From Amyelois transitella (Eukaryota; Arthropoda; Insecta; Lepidoptera; Pyralidae): a DNA stretch of 64,000 nt. The stretch's first letter is position 1. Each line of letters opens with the position of its first letter. The DNA lies in NCBI RefSeq assembly GCF_032362555.1, contig NC_083534.1:2775001-2839000 (forward strand), written 5' to 3'. This document shows, piece by piece, positions 1-11,620 of the stretch. The notes under the pieces were generated by a model. It ran no database searches and was not told where the DNA came from. It worked only from the letters and a program-made list of their open reading frames with translations. Made by a program: the position numbers and the translations under genes.

Positions 1-525
1 GAAGTCCTCAAGGATGAATAATTTACACCGTTTTTTACACATTTTCCATTATTTATTCGCTCCTAATAGTTGCAGCGTGATGTTATATAGCCTACAGCCT
101 TCCTCGATAAATGGTCTATTCAACACAAAAAGAATTTTTCAATTCGAACCAATAGTTCCTGAGATTAGCGTGTTCAAACAAACTCTTCAGCTTTATAATA
201 TTAGTATAGATAAAAAAATGTCTTGTAAGCTATTCGAATCTTGTGCTTGGGGTTATTTATTAACTTTGTGAATAGATGCTCTTGTAAAGAATTTCGTAGC
301 ACGATATGCCTACAATCACGACTCGCTCAATTTCCAATAACTAGGTACCAACAATCAACAGCGCTATGCCTTCTTTTGGGAACCGTAAAATATAAAATTA
401 TTTAACATCGCACTATGTCTATTTCTGCTCATTGTGTTGAAATATCCAATATTTGATACCTAAGCAATTATTTGGTACCCTATTTAGTGGTTATGACGTC
501 AAGGACAAACAAAAAAATACAATTA

Positions 526-690
526 CATACATACATATAATCACGTCTATATCCCTTACGGGGTAGACAGAGCCAACAGTCTTGGAAATACTGAAAGGCC
601 ACGTTCAGCTATTTGGCTTAATGATAGAATTGAGATTCAAATAGTGACAGGTTGCTAGCCTGTCGCCTAAAAAAGAATCCCAAGTTTCCA
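526..690 (-). repeat. Repeat A (SINE-like), truncated
   Basis: Repeat A is the most common element here, about 50 whole or partial copies. In sense orientation it runs: gccgtgtggttcccggcacc, actccatctctttcccatgg, gtcgtaaaaggcgactaagg, ttaggcgatgggctagcaac, gaatctcaattctatcatta, cagctgaacgtggcc, cttttcaagactgttggctc, ccccgcaagggatatagacg, ending (TATG)n; about 270 bp. No protein is encoded. It behaves like a SINE, though no clear pol III boxes were found. Confidence 0.7.
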
Positions 691-3601
691 AAAATACAAT
701 TTCACATTCATAATATTAGTAGGTAAGTGTGGATTTATAGCAAAATTTTTGAGGAACGTTTAAAAGACTCTTGTTAAGTTTTCGACCAACTTCAAAATGT
801 AAGTAAACTTAATAAGTAGTTGTAATTTCGACTGTAGGTTAATTAAAGGACTCCTCTACACACAAAATGAGACAAAAACTTTACCTCGCTCATTCAGTCA
901 CCATTTCCTTTGGGCTTACGAAAATAGAAAATACTCGTATCTATAGAAATGTGGTAAAGAAAAATGAATGAAACAGTTCTAGGTAAACTGAACTTAATTC
1001 AATTAACCATAAGGTAGATGGTATAGTAATTTAAGACATTTTAAGTATTTTGAATCGTAAGATTCTAACTGTAAAGTCGTTTTCACTTTAATAGCTTTTT
1101 TATTTTCTGAGAATAGCATGATGTAAAACAGGAACGCACAGGATCAAAGGAGCATCCCTAAGAAATGCATTTTTATCTACGTTTCCGTTTCCTATTATTT
1201 TCAAAGAATAAATGCGACCATCACTGTATATTTTAAAGTAAAGTCCGCCTATTTTCTCTGTTCCTAAGAGGAATCTCAAGTTTTTTAAGACATCCATGGG
1301 ATTCGCATGGCGTGATAAATATCTATACCTACTAATATTATAAAGCTGAAGAGTTTGTTGGTTTGTTTGAACGCGCTAAGCTTAGGAACTATTGGATCGA
1401 ATTAAAAAAATATTTTTGCGTTGAATAGATCATTTATCGAAGAAAGCTTTAGGCTATATAACATCATGCTACAACTATTAGGAGCAAAGAAATAATGTTA
1501 TATGTGAAAAACGCGGGGAAAATTATTCATCCTTGGGGGCTTCAATTATAACTTAACTATTCCAGGCCCAAAATAACTATTCCACGCGGACGAAGTCGCG
1601 GGCACAGCTAGTATGCAAATAAAATTGAAAACGTTTGATATGTATGATTATGCATTAATGGCTATTCGCTCTCACGTTTCAAAAAATCCATTTTAATTTA
1701 TTATTAAACAAGTTTTTATCAATTTGAAAGGCCCATTGAGTAATCATCGAGGCAAAAGTGGCAGTACCTGTTTTCACTATTGGAGAAATTAATGAGCTTA
1801 TAAACATGCACCTATGGTTAGTTTTATTATAGGCACCCACACGCCACGTCTTTTTTCCTTACGGGGCAAAAAGGCCCAAGACTTCGAAAGTCTTGTGTGT
1901 ATGAATTGAGAAGTGGCGTTTATCAACAATTATCAATTAATTAGTAATTATGGTTATTGTAACGCATCCTCAATGCTTGTAATGTACGTTGCCTCTTTGA
2001 TTCTGGAATTTCCTTTATATTTTGGTCGACTGGAAGAAATCCCGTTTGGGTTAAGTCCGCAATTGTACTACATATTCTTCTAAATCCAATGACTGTTTTC
2101 TATTTTTTTGTTACATTTTTTTTATGTGCAATAAAGAGTTTACAAACAAACAAGACTAATAGGCCACATTTCGAACAAGCTTGGTGGATTAAGATGGAAG
2201 GAAATGAGATTTAGATATTGGTTGCTGGTGCATGTCCAAAGCATTTCCAACGCCAGTAGAAAAAAAATCGAATTATGTATGTATATCAAACTAATATAGA
2301 GATATTGTTTTTCTTTTTATATCAACGAATAAACTTCAAAACTGGAACAATTTTGATGAAATTGTCACGGAAATATTGTACCTACTGGTAATTCCAACAT
2401 GACCGAGTTCCGAATTTAAATTTAAAATTTTAGCTCAAGTTAGTTCTTAAATTAAGTGACATGGTGGTATGTACACTTAAAGAGCTACTACAGCTTACCT
2501 CCTAAATCCACATGCCAAATTAAATTACCTATTAAATCATATAACTAAGAGAAGATTTATTCGAAATTTTCGGAAAATATAGTCAAAGTCGTAGTTGAAA
2601 GTAATATCTATCCATATTACACAAACAGAACATTAAACCGCAGAAAAAGGCACGTTCTTCACTGTTTGTTTACGAATTGAAGTACGTAAAGAATGCTCAA
2701 TGAAAATTTCAATGTGAATATAAATTTACTTCAGTAAAAAAAGTTGTTATTGAATAACCATCAATATTCGCGCAACTGACGGTTTAAGATTAAAATAATG
2801 TAAACAAACACAAATAATAAAACTTTTACTTCAGTTCAGAGTTTAGCCTTCACGAACACGTTTTCGGACGTAGGAAAATTTTCAGTTCGCGCGCTTTTTG
2901 ACAGGTTTTTATTTTTCGCGTTCGGATACACTTCATGAAATTGTTATTTTTTTTTAAATCATTCGTTTGTTTACGGCCAGTTATTATTAGTGTAGCGACG
3001 GGGCCGCTCGCGACAAGACTGGTTAGTCGAGTTTCGAGTTACTGTGTCGTAAATAGAAACTTATTTGCGTTAGCTTGGGGACGAGCATTGGGGGCAGCCG
3101 GTGACTCACGAGGGGAGGGAAAATATGCTGGAGTTTTGTGTTTTTCTTTTTACCTGACTGCACAAGGAGGGTATGGTTTTTTTCTAGTATTAATTTCTCA
3201 CTTAGAGCATGACTCTCCATTTGCCTAAGTATGATTTAAATTACTCAAATGTTCTACTATCAATACATCATCGTTTTCATGGAATTATCGCTTGCAATCA
3301 CACATTATCGACTTCAAACAAAGATAAAATGTTACTTCCCTGATTATTACTAATTCTAAGTAGAGTGCCTTAGCAAATCTACGTATTTTCAAGCTAAAAT
3401 TTTTGTTGTAAAAATCAATTTGTACTAAATATGGACGTAAACGTGAGTTAACCTTTCGTTTCTTTTTTAGAAAAGATGATTAGGTAGTACTTATTAAATA
3501 ATAATAAAAATTTTCGAAAAGTGACGAAGACATTCCATTTCCATTCAGTTCCCGCTTTTTTATTATTATTCTAAATTTAAATGTTTTTTTATTTTTTACA
3601 G

Positions 3602-4353
3602 TTCGTAGACAACGGAGGCGGTATTAACGTCGTTGACGGTGTGAACGTAGCCGACGGTGGTTTCGGGGGGACCAACATAGTGCACGGTGGAGTCAATGTG
3701 GTGGACGGAGCCGGGGGCGTGAACATAGTCGACGGCGTGGTCGCTGACCCTGGCTTCGGGAGTGGTGGGGTCCACGTGGTCGAGGGAGATGGTAAATTTT
3801 TTTTTTCTATGTTTATATTGTTGCTACTGCTTTTGGTAACTTACATAGTGGTTCAAAGCCTGCAGAGACTATTTATAACTACCATTTTAACTAATGATAT
3901 ACATACATATAATCACGTCTATATCCCTTGCGGGGTAGACAGAGCCAACAGTCTTGAAAAGACTGATAGGCCACGTTCAGCTGTTTGGCTTAGTGATGGA
4001 ATTGAGATTCAAATAGTGACAGGTTGCTAGCCCATCGCCTAAAAGAAGAATCCCAAGTTTACAAGCATATCTCTTAGTCGCTTTTTAAGACATCCATGGG
4101 ATGAGATGAAAAAAAAATAGGACCACTGTCCTATTCTTTTTTTTAATAGTGCCGGGACAATGACTTTTCAATATAGATATTATCAATTTATTGAAAAAAG
4201 AAATACCTATACTACATTTATGACATTTCTTTTCCATCTCTAAGCACTTGTGAAATGTTTGTTTCTTTCTCTTCAGGGGGTATAAACATCGTAGATGGAG
4301 CCCACGCCCCGCTAGATGGCGTTAATGTCGTCGACAATGATGGAGGTCGTTGA
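3602..4353 (+). CDS. VNVVDG-repeat protein, last two coding exons (3' part of gene)
   Basis: Two exons join in frame: 3602-3791 and 4277-4353. The acceptors are tttacag and cttcag, and the donor after 3791 is GTAAAT. The first exon ends in phase 1 and the second completes a Gly codon, giving GDGGINIVDG. The stop TGA is at 4351-4353. The product is about 88 residues of degenerate repeats built on (I/V)N(V/I)VDG, for example INVVDG, VNVADG, TNIVHG, VNVVDG, INIVDG, VHVVEG. Repeat units cross the intron without a break, which strongly supports the join. The 5' exon, which must end in phase 0, was not found; a mini-exon ATG GAC GTA AAC followed by GTGAGT near 3431 fits the phase but supplies no signal peptide. 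I do not recognise the family. A secreted, glycine- and valine-rich insect peptide is only a guess. Confidence 0.6.
3898..4150 (-). repeat. Repeat A
   Basis: Nearly full-length reversed copy inside the intron of the VNVVDG gene. It explains the tail of the long reading frame that runs out of exon 3602-3791. Confidence 0.75.
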
Positions 4354-4444
4354 TTATGTGATACAAAAATGTAAGTGCAGTTACATACATACATTCGCAT
4401 ATAATTAATCCCTCTGGGAAAAAGGCGTGATTTACGTATGCATA

Positions 4445-4580
4445 TATAAATAATCACATCTTAATCCCTTACGGGGTAGACAGAGCCAGTAATCTCGAAC
4501 AGACTGGAGGGCCAAGAAAATTTGAGATTCAAATAGTGACAGGTAGCTAGCCCATCGCCTAAAAGAAAAATTCAAAGCCT
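4445..4580 (-). repeat. Repeat A, partial
   Basis: Reversed copy just downstream of the VNVVDG stop codon, preceded by a repeat B fragment (ccctctgggaaaaaggcgtg). Confidence 0.6.
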
Positions 4581-5879
4581 ATATAAGGATTTTCTAATAG
4601 ATAGATAGACTCTTTATTGCACCATAAGAAAAAGAAAATCAGAAAAAAGGTAATTAGGTAAGTATCTATTTTAACTAAAGGGAAGCATAAACAAATTATT
4701 TTTTACAACATAGTTCCGATTTCATTTCCAAAGCGTGTTATAAAAAATCTGAATCATCGAGTTTATCGTTTTTTTATCAATAAATCTAGATACCTAGGTA
4801 AAGATTTGCGTTCGAAGAAACAACTTAATTATCAGATAATCCATAAGTTAAGTACTAAATCAGGAAATGATTAAATTATCTATAAGGACTGACTATTATC
4901 TTTTTTTTACGTAAATTTTTAATTGATTAGCTATTTCCCGCAATTTGTCTATTTTGTTTTGTATGCTATTATAGTATGATAAACTTATACGGTTATGACA
5001 AAATCACGAACAACAGCTTGAATTATACTTACATATTTTCTAAAAGAATGCAAAAAATTTGCTGGGATTTTCATTGTGTTTAAAAAATGATGAATTACAA
5101 ATTAATCCCTTATTTTTGTTTCAGATGGCCAAAAAAATCTTTTAAGTAAATCTGAAAACAATTATTTTCTAAGTAATATTGTAAAATTAAAAAAAATAAT
5201 AACATTTATTACCCCAATTTTTTTTTATCATACCAATCCTTCTCGCTGGCCGTTATGAGCATTGTTAATAATTTCTGTGGCTAAGAGCCTCTAAATTCTA
5301 TGTCATCTTGGCATATTCCCGTTGCACTTTTGCCCGTCTTCCAATTTACCGCGTCCTCAGTTCCAAGACTAAGAATCTCTACCTACATTGTTAAGGCTTT
5401 TCATCCCTTAGTCGACTTCAGTCTTGGTCCACGGGTCTCTTTTAAAAATTAATAATTACCCAATGGTAATCAAGTTTTACAGGCAGCGATTGCCTTCACA
5501 AACTTTGCAGGTAAACCTAACCCATAATGCATTCAGTTTTGCGCACGAATGTGCAGGTCTGTTACTATGTGTTCCCTCGACGGAAGTATATAATCTCTGA
5601 GAATAGAGTCATGTAGGTACATGGTCACAGTAAGATGATTGGGTGAATCAAGCTTTAAAAAACCAAATCGATTGATACAAGAATAAAGAGAAAACTATAA
5701 GGAACGTTGGTTTTATTCAGCTTAAAACAGCACGTATTTAAATACAATATTATTGACGTTATAAACATGGTTGGTAAGGTTAACTAAGGAGCTCTATGAG
5801 TAGAGTAATGAGTTTTCACATGATCGTTAAGCTGCCATATCATACGACCACCGACTCTCCTTTGTGAACAGATGTAAAA

Positions 5880-6108
5880 CATACATACATACATTATAAT
5901 CATGTCTATATCCCTTGAAGGGTAGACAGAGCTAACAGTCTTGAAAAAACTAATAAGCCACGTTCAGCTGTTTGGCTTTATGACAGAATTGAGATTCAAA
6001 TAGTGACAGGTTGCTAGCTCATCGCCCAAAAGAAGAATCCCAAGTTTATAAGCCTATCCATTAACGCCTTTTACGACATCCATGGGAACGAGATGGAGTG
6101 GTCCTAAC
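5880..6108 (-). repeat. Repeat A
   Basis: Reversed copy starting with catacatacatta. It ends about 30 bases from the minus-strand exon at 6141, so it sits at the start of that gene's first intron. Confidence 0.75.
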
Positions 6109-6140
6109 GGATGTAAAAGCGGGTACTTAAAACAACTTAC

Positions 6141-6271
6141 CAATATCCAAAGAACTCCGAGAGATCCATGCAGTCCAATTGTTTCTTCTCGCAGGCTTCA
6201 CTCTCCTCAGCGATTCCAGAATCGAGGTCTTCCGAACTGTCGGTGTCTGTATCGGAACGCGCCGCGCTCAT
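6141..6271 (-). CDS. First coding exon of an unidentified minus-strand gene
   Basis: The reverse strand reads ATG at 6271-6269, an open frame of 43 codons plus two bases, then a good donor GTAAGT just below 6141. The peptide starts MSAARSDTDTDSSEDLDSG and ends DLSEFFGY. It is acidic, rich in Ser/Asp/Glu, and looks like the disordered N terminus of an intracellular protein. Codon use and the donor favour a real exon over chance. No convincing downstream exon was found between 1 and 6100, so the rest of the gene probably lies beyond the left edge or behind long repeat-filled introns. Function unknown. Confidence 0.5.
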
Positions 6272-6754
6272 AGCAAACTGTCACTTTAAAAAAAAATCTA
6301 TTCGAACTTCAAGATTCAAATTTTTGTTACAGATTTTGAATTTTGATTTTAAGAATGTCGTTTAATGTTGCCAGTCAAAAACTGCATTACGTACGCCTCG
6401 CCTACCAAATTAAGATGAATAGTACCTAAGTCTTATTAAAACCTAGCCCTTTGCTTTGGAGCTAGGTTGTATAAACATATTAAAAGATAATGACACCCTT
6501 GTAACCCTTGACGCCAGAGGGAGGTAGGTATATCCTCTGGGCGTTTGAATATGAAAACGATGAAATGATTTATACGAAGTGAGTGTGCCATATCCCGTTT
6601 ATAGGAAAGGAAAGGAGCGTCGTCGGTGGTCAAATCGGTAAGGTACCCGGTTGGAATGCGTAATGCGCAGAAAAGAAAAAAAAAATGTATTTCCATTTTA
6701 TCATTAAGCCGTCCCACTAAGAACCTATGTTTGTGATATTGTATGACTATTGAG

Positions 6755-6968
6755 TCTATCTCGTTCCCATGAACGTCGTAACAGGTGACTAAGGGATTAG
6801 GTTATAAACTTAGGATTCTTTTTTTAGGCGATGGGCTAGCAACCTGTCACTATTTGAATCTCAATTCTATCATTAAGCCAAACAGCTGAACGTGGCCTAT
6901 CAGCCTTTTCAAGACTGTTGGCTCTGTCCGCCCTGCTAGGGATGTGGACGTACTATATGTATGTATGG
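6755..6968 (+). repeat. Repeat A, 5'-truncated
   Basis: Forward copy ending in tatgtatgtatgg. It lies upstream of the minus-strand exon at 6271. Confidence 0.7.
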
Positions 6969-7467
6969 ATTGAGTCTGATGATACTCCGTAAGGAATAAA
7001 GGAAGAAAAAGAAGAAATCTACTAGAAGAGATATCTTTTCAAATAAGCAGCACCTTTGTCCTATTATTTCTGTGTTAAATGCTTTTGTATATACTTTTTA
7101 GTACATAAATAAATAAGAGAAAATAATCTATTTAGCGCATAAGCCAGACGTAGTATGGATAGAAATAATAATACTGAATGGATAATAATGGACAGAAGTA
7201 CTTAATGTGTGTGAGCGACAAATTCTTGATATGCACGTGGTACGAGTATGTATCTACTATCAATAATGATGTGTTCAAATTACGATAATTTCCCTTTCAG
7301 TGTCGTTGTCGTAATGTAAAACGGAAAGTGAGTATTGGCAACAGACTTGCAAATGACCACAACTTTGTTTATAAGTATTTAACACGATCACACGAGTAAC
7401 ATTATTACGAGTTTGGTTGTAAAATTCAATCATTGTAAAGACTTTTTAAACTTGGGAATCTTTTAAG

Positions 7468-7755
7468 CCGCTGTTAAGGGTGTCGTGTGGTTCCCGGCAC
7501 CAATAGAAAAAGTAAGAGGACCCTATACGACAAAGAGCCATCTTTTTCCCATGGATGTCGTAAAGGGCGACTAAGAGATAGGCTTATAAACTTGGAACAC
7601 TTCTTTTAGCCAATGGGCTAGCAACCTGTCACTTTTTTTAAACTTAATTCTGTCATTAAGCCAAACAGCTGAACGTGGCCTTTCAGTCTTTTGAAGACTG
7701 TTGACTCTGTCTACCCCGCAAGAGATATAGACGTGATTATATGTTGTATGTATGT
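7468..7755 (+). repeat. Repeat A, full length
   Basis: Forward copy from gtgtcgtgtggttcccggca to the (TATG) tail. No gene is seen between 6970 and 10300 apart from repeats. Confidence 0.8.
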
Positions 7756-7859
7756 GATGGCAGAGGAAAGTGACAATGACAATAGTATTAATAGACCTAT
7801 GATATTTTATGATTTCCGGATCTACTATCGATTTGAGTTCGGCATCACTGTCTAAGATA

Positions 7860-7914
7860 CTCTCCAGAGGTGTGGTGGTGGGACTTCACCTCTCACTACC
7901 AGACCTCTGGAGAG
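7860..7914. repeat. Inverted repeat with 12-bp perfect stem
   Basis: CTCTCCAGAGGT at 7860-7871 and its complement at 7903-7914, with partly pairing sequence inside. No gene adjoins it. It may be part of a degraded transposon. Confidence 0.7.
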
Positions 7915-8504
7915 GATCTAGCCGGCTAGGTGGCTAGGTAGCCGGGACTAACGCTGTCTATGGGTACTGATGAAAGAGAGTTACAAGTTAGATAGAAATT
8001 CTGGCATCGCTCGGTGACATTACAATCCGGCGGGTCGCCAGAAAGTCTAGTATTTGGTTATTGACCCAGATTGACGGTCACTTCCTGATTTTTTGGCTAG
8101 CGGCTCGACTTTGGTAGAAAGTCTGTTGGAAATAATTGTACCACATCGATAAACTAATGTACAATCAGAATAAGTAACTTTATTCATGTTTTTTTTTTGA
8201 TGTGGACAATGTGCTGTTTGGCTTAATGATAGAATTGAGATTCAAATAGTGACAGGTTGGTAACCCATCGCTTAAAAGAAGAATCCTCAAGTTTATAAGC
8301 ATATCCCTTTTACGACATCCAAATTCAGGTGACATTAATATAGCACCAGATTAAGCTGAGCCAGCGATCTTTATTATGAGATTAGAATTAATACAATCGC
8401 AAGGAAATGTCAGCCAAATATAAATATAGAGTGTAGCAGTCTCTACAATGGAGAGTGCGAGCATGTAGGAGAGTATAAAGATTGTGAAGAATTTCATGAA
8501 ATAT

Positions 8505-8790
8505 GCCGTGTGGTTCCAGGCACCAACACAAATAAGAATAGGACTACTCCATCATTTTCCCATGGATGTCGTTGAAGGCGACTAAGGGATAAATACACTA
8601 AGGATTCAGTATTTAGGCGATGGGCTAGCAACCTGTCACTATTTGAATCTCAATTCTATTACAAAGCCAAACAGCTGAACAGGTTGCTAGCCCATCTCCT
8701 AAAAGAAGAATCCCTAGCTTACAAGCCTATTCCTTAGTCGCCTTTTACGACATCCATGGGAAAGAGAAGGAGTGGTCCTATTATTTTTTA
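8505..8790. repeat. Inverted pair of repeat A copies
   Basis: A forward half (8505-8680, ccgtgtggttccaggcacc to agccaaacagctgaac) is fused to a reversed half (8680-8790, aggttgctagcccatc to atggagtggtcctatt). The pair could fold as a long hairpin. An isolated reversed fragment lies at 8213-8325. Confidence 0.7.
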
Positions 8791-10317
8791 AAAAAAATGA
8801 TCACTCTACCTATTTTCCGTGAATATCGTTAAAGGTATTACTACCTATGTACCTGGTATTAAGGCCCTAGGGCAAAAACCATGGAATCAAACTTTGTATT
8901 TTTTTCCACTGACAACATTCATCCAAGCTTATTTCCTCTTGCAACAGGATGAAGGAACCAGAAGGAGACTGATTCTCCATCAGGGAGTGGCAACGTCAGG
9001 AGAATGATGTATAATAATAAGTCATTTAAGATGTTTCTCTTTGGCTAATTAGGTTTTTATGAATAACTAAATTTAATGGCCAGCATCGGATACAAAAGCA
9101 GCAGTGGCTTTACGGACATTAAAAAATGTGGTGCCTAACCTATGCGGGCTTCGGGCCCATGACCTAACAGACAAAATGCAATAGAGCCCCCTTGTCTTAA
9201 AAGTTGTAAGCCAAGATATTGTACTTCCAACTATAGACATTTTAAAATAAATAAACTGTATCAACCTTACCAATTTAGGTACTGTTAATCTAAAAACAAT
9301 AATTACGTAGTAAACGTACGTGTAGCTTCATAAAATGGCAACACTATCCAACAATATTTTTAAACACACACGCATTTCACTGCAATCAATTACTCACACG
9401 TGGACAATACGTAGGTACTTGGCCTGATTAATTTCAAAATTAGAATCACATGCGGCTTACGCAATTTTCTTAGAAAAGATTAATTTTTTTTTAAATTTAA
9501 TTATCGTAAATTGTTTGAATTTTTGACAGTAAATGCACAATTTTTCATTTAAAAAAGTAAAAAAAAAGTATTTTTTTTTCCACTGTTTTACAATTAACTT
9601 TTATTCCGATAATGAAATGCTGAGACGCCAAATCATCTGTTGACTTTCAACATTTCAGAAAAAGCGATTTTTTTTTTCAACTCTCTAATTAGTAACGCTA
9701 AACACGTAGGTAGGTACGTTGGTTTTGTTTGATCGCGGTCACAAACTGGATGCGTTTTGTTTGCAATGCATTGGCTAGGAGTCATACAAAACCCATGGAG
9801 CTGCATTTAACTTTTTTTGTGTAGGTAAGTTAAGCAATTATTTTATAATATATTAAGATTAATTAATTCATTTAAGTATAGATTGATTTTTATTTTTAAA
9901 TTTTGATTGCGATTTGATTTTATCTATTTGATTTTATTGAAAATTGTATATGGATCTTTGTTTTCTGAAATAAATGAAATTTATTTATTTATTCGCTTCT
10001 TATGACATGCATGGGAAGAGATGGATATTGGTTGCTTTCTTAAGTGCTGGGAACCACACGTCATTTAATATTGTAATATAAGTAGATAAAAAAATCTAAA
10101 AACAATAAACTTACATCTCCACAGCTTTTTGTGCCGTACGCCGCCAAAAAGCATGCATCTATTCTTATGACGGGTCAGGCAAATCAGATGTCGCACGCAT
10201 TAACTGCATTTATTACGATGTATCTTGAAATATACATTGTCTAATGCGTTGCTCTCAACCGAGTTTATTATATGCGATGCATCAATCAATACGTACCTCG
10301 CAAACAGTTTTATTTTT

Positions 10318-10580
10318 GTGCCGTGTGGTTCCCGGTACCAGTGCAAGAAAGAATAGGATCACTCCATCTCTTTCCCATGGATGTCGTAAAAGGCGACTAA
10401 GAGATAGGCTTACAAACTTGGGATTCTATTTTTAAGCGATGGGTTAGCAACCTGTCACTCTTTGAAACTCAATTCTATCATTAAGCCAAATACCTCAGCG
10501 TGGCCTATCAGTCTTTTCAAGACTGTTGGCTCTGTCCGCCCCGCACGGGATATAGACGTGACCATATGTAGGTATATGAA
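10318..10580 (+). repeat. Repeat A
   Basis: Forward copy, complete from ccgtgtggttcccggtacc to ggtatatgaatg. Confidence 0.8.
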
Positions 10581-10734
10581 TGTAGTTTAATTTTACGAAA
10601 TACCTAATGAATAATCTCAAAAATTACTTGACCGAATTTGATGTCCAATGAACTTAAAAATTATTTCAGCTAGTTAGGTACATATTATATTTTTTAATTT
10701 GAAAGTTGAATGTGGTCTTTTCTAATTGTGGTCA

Positions 10735-11165
10735 AAAGCATAGTGGATAGGATCGGTAAGGTATTCGGTTAAAATGCGTGATGCTCATAAAAGCACAGGT
10801 TCATATCTCGATTTTTATTACTTATATACTAACAGATGCTCTTACGACGAAGGCAAAACATCGTGCAACACATTCAGGCAACTGGATTTGTAACCACGAT
10901 CCGATATGAGTTACAGTAGCTTACTTAAATTTATCAGTGATAATTAAAATTAAACACGGGTTGTTCCCCATAGCATGCTGGGTTTGCCTGTAACTGGTTG
11001 AGCAATTAGAACGAACCTTATTGTATGTATAATCTCTGTATTTACTGTTGTATCGACTGTTGGTGAACTGAATAAATAAATAGCTTCATGTAAAAACCCT
11101 GACTCATCCAATTCAGGATCTATGGTCAAAGGGGATTCCCGGGCGGAATCCTCAAGTGTATAACG
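10735..11165 (+). mobile_element. SINE-like element with tRNA-like head (family G), diverged
   Basis: It starts with ggatcggtaaggtattcggt and a weak B box, and carries gactcatccaattcaggatc and ggtcaaagg-type blocks. A clearer relative is reversed at 50815-51165, where the head reads TGGTCGAATCGG and GGTTCGAATCC. The small open frame on the minus strand is a by-product. Confidence 0.45.
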
Positions 11166-11261
11166 GTTCAACCACCGAGCTCAGCTCGCTAAATAGGTAG
11201 GTAGGTTCATCTAATTATCTGGTCCGATATTTTGGACTAGGTACTACATTCATACATAATT

Positions 11262-11615
11262 ATAATCACGTCTATATCCATTCCGGGGTAGACAGAGCCA
11301 ACAGTTTTGAAGACTGAGGTTCATCTGCTTTGACAGTCTGACTAAGCACATACATACATATGGTCACGTCCATATCCCTTGCGGGGTAGACAGAGCCAAC
11401 AGTCTCGAAAAGCCTGAATGGCCACGTTCAGCTATTTAGCTTACCTAATGATAGAATTGAGATTCAAATAGTGAGAGGTTGCTAACATATCGCCTAAAAA
11501 TGAATCCCAAGTTTGTAAGCCTATCTCTTAGTCGCCTTTTACGACTTACATGGGAAGGAGATGGAGTGAGAGTCCTATTCTTTTTTGTATTGTTGCCGGG
11601 AACCACACAGTACAC
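11262..11615 (-). repeat. Repeat A, one fragment and one full copy
   Basis: A short reversed fragment (11262-11330) is followed by a full reversed copy (11345-11615). The latter ends six bases from the stop codon of the zinc-finger gene, so that gene's 3' UTR must run into or contain the repeat. Confidence 0.75.
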
Positions 11616-11620
11616 CCGTA

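Noticed and set aside
1100-1297. 65-codon minus-strand frame as a possible exon
   Set aside because: It begins in a repeat A-like fragment (gacatccatggga) and shows no recognisable domain or clear splice partners.
9073-9273. 66-codon minus-strand frame
   Set aside because: No domain, no splice context, and repeat-like surroundings; 8800-10300 otherwise shows only AT-rich sequence.
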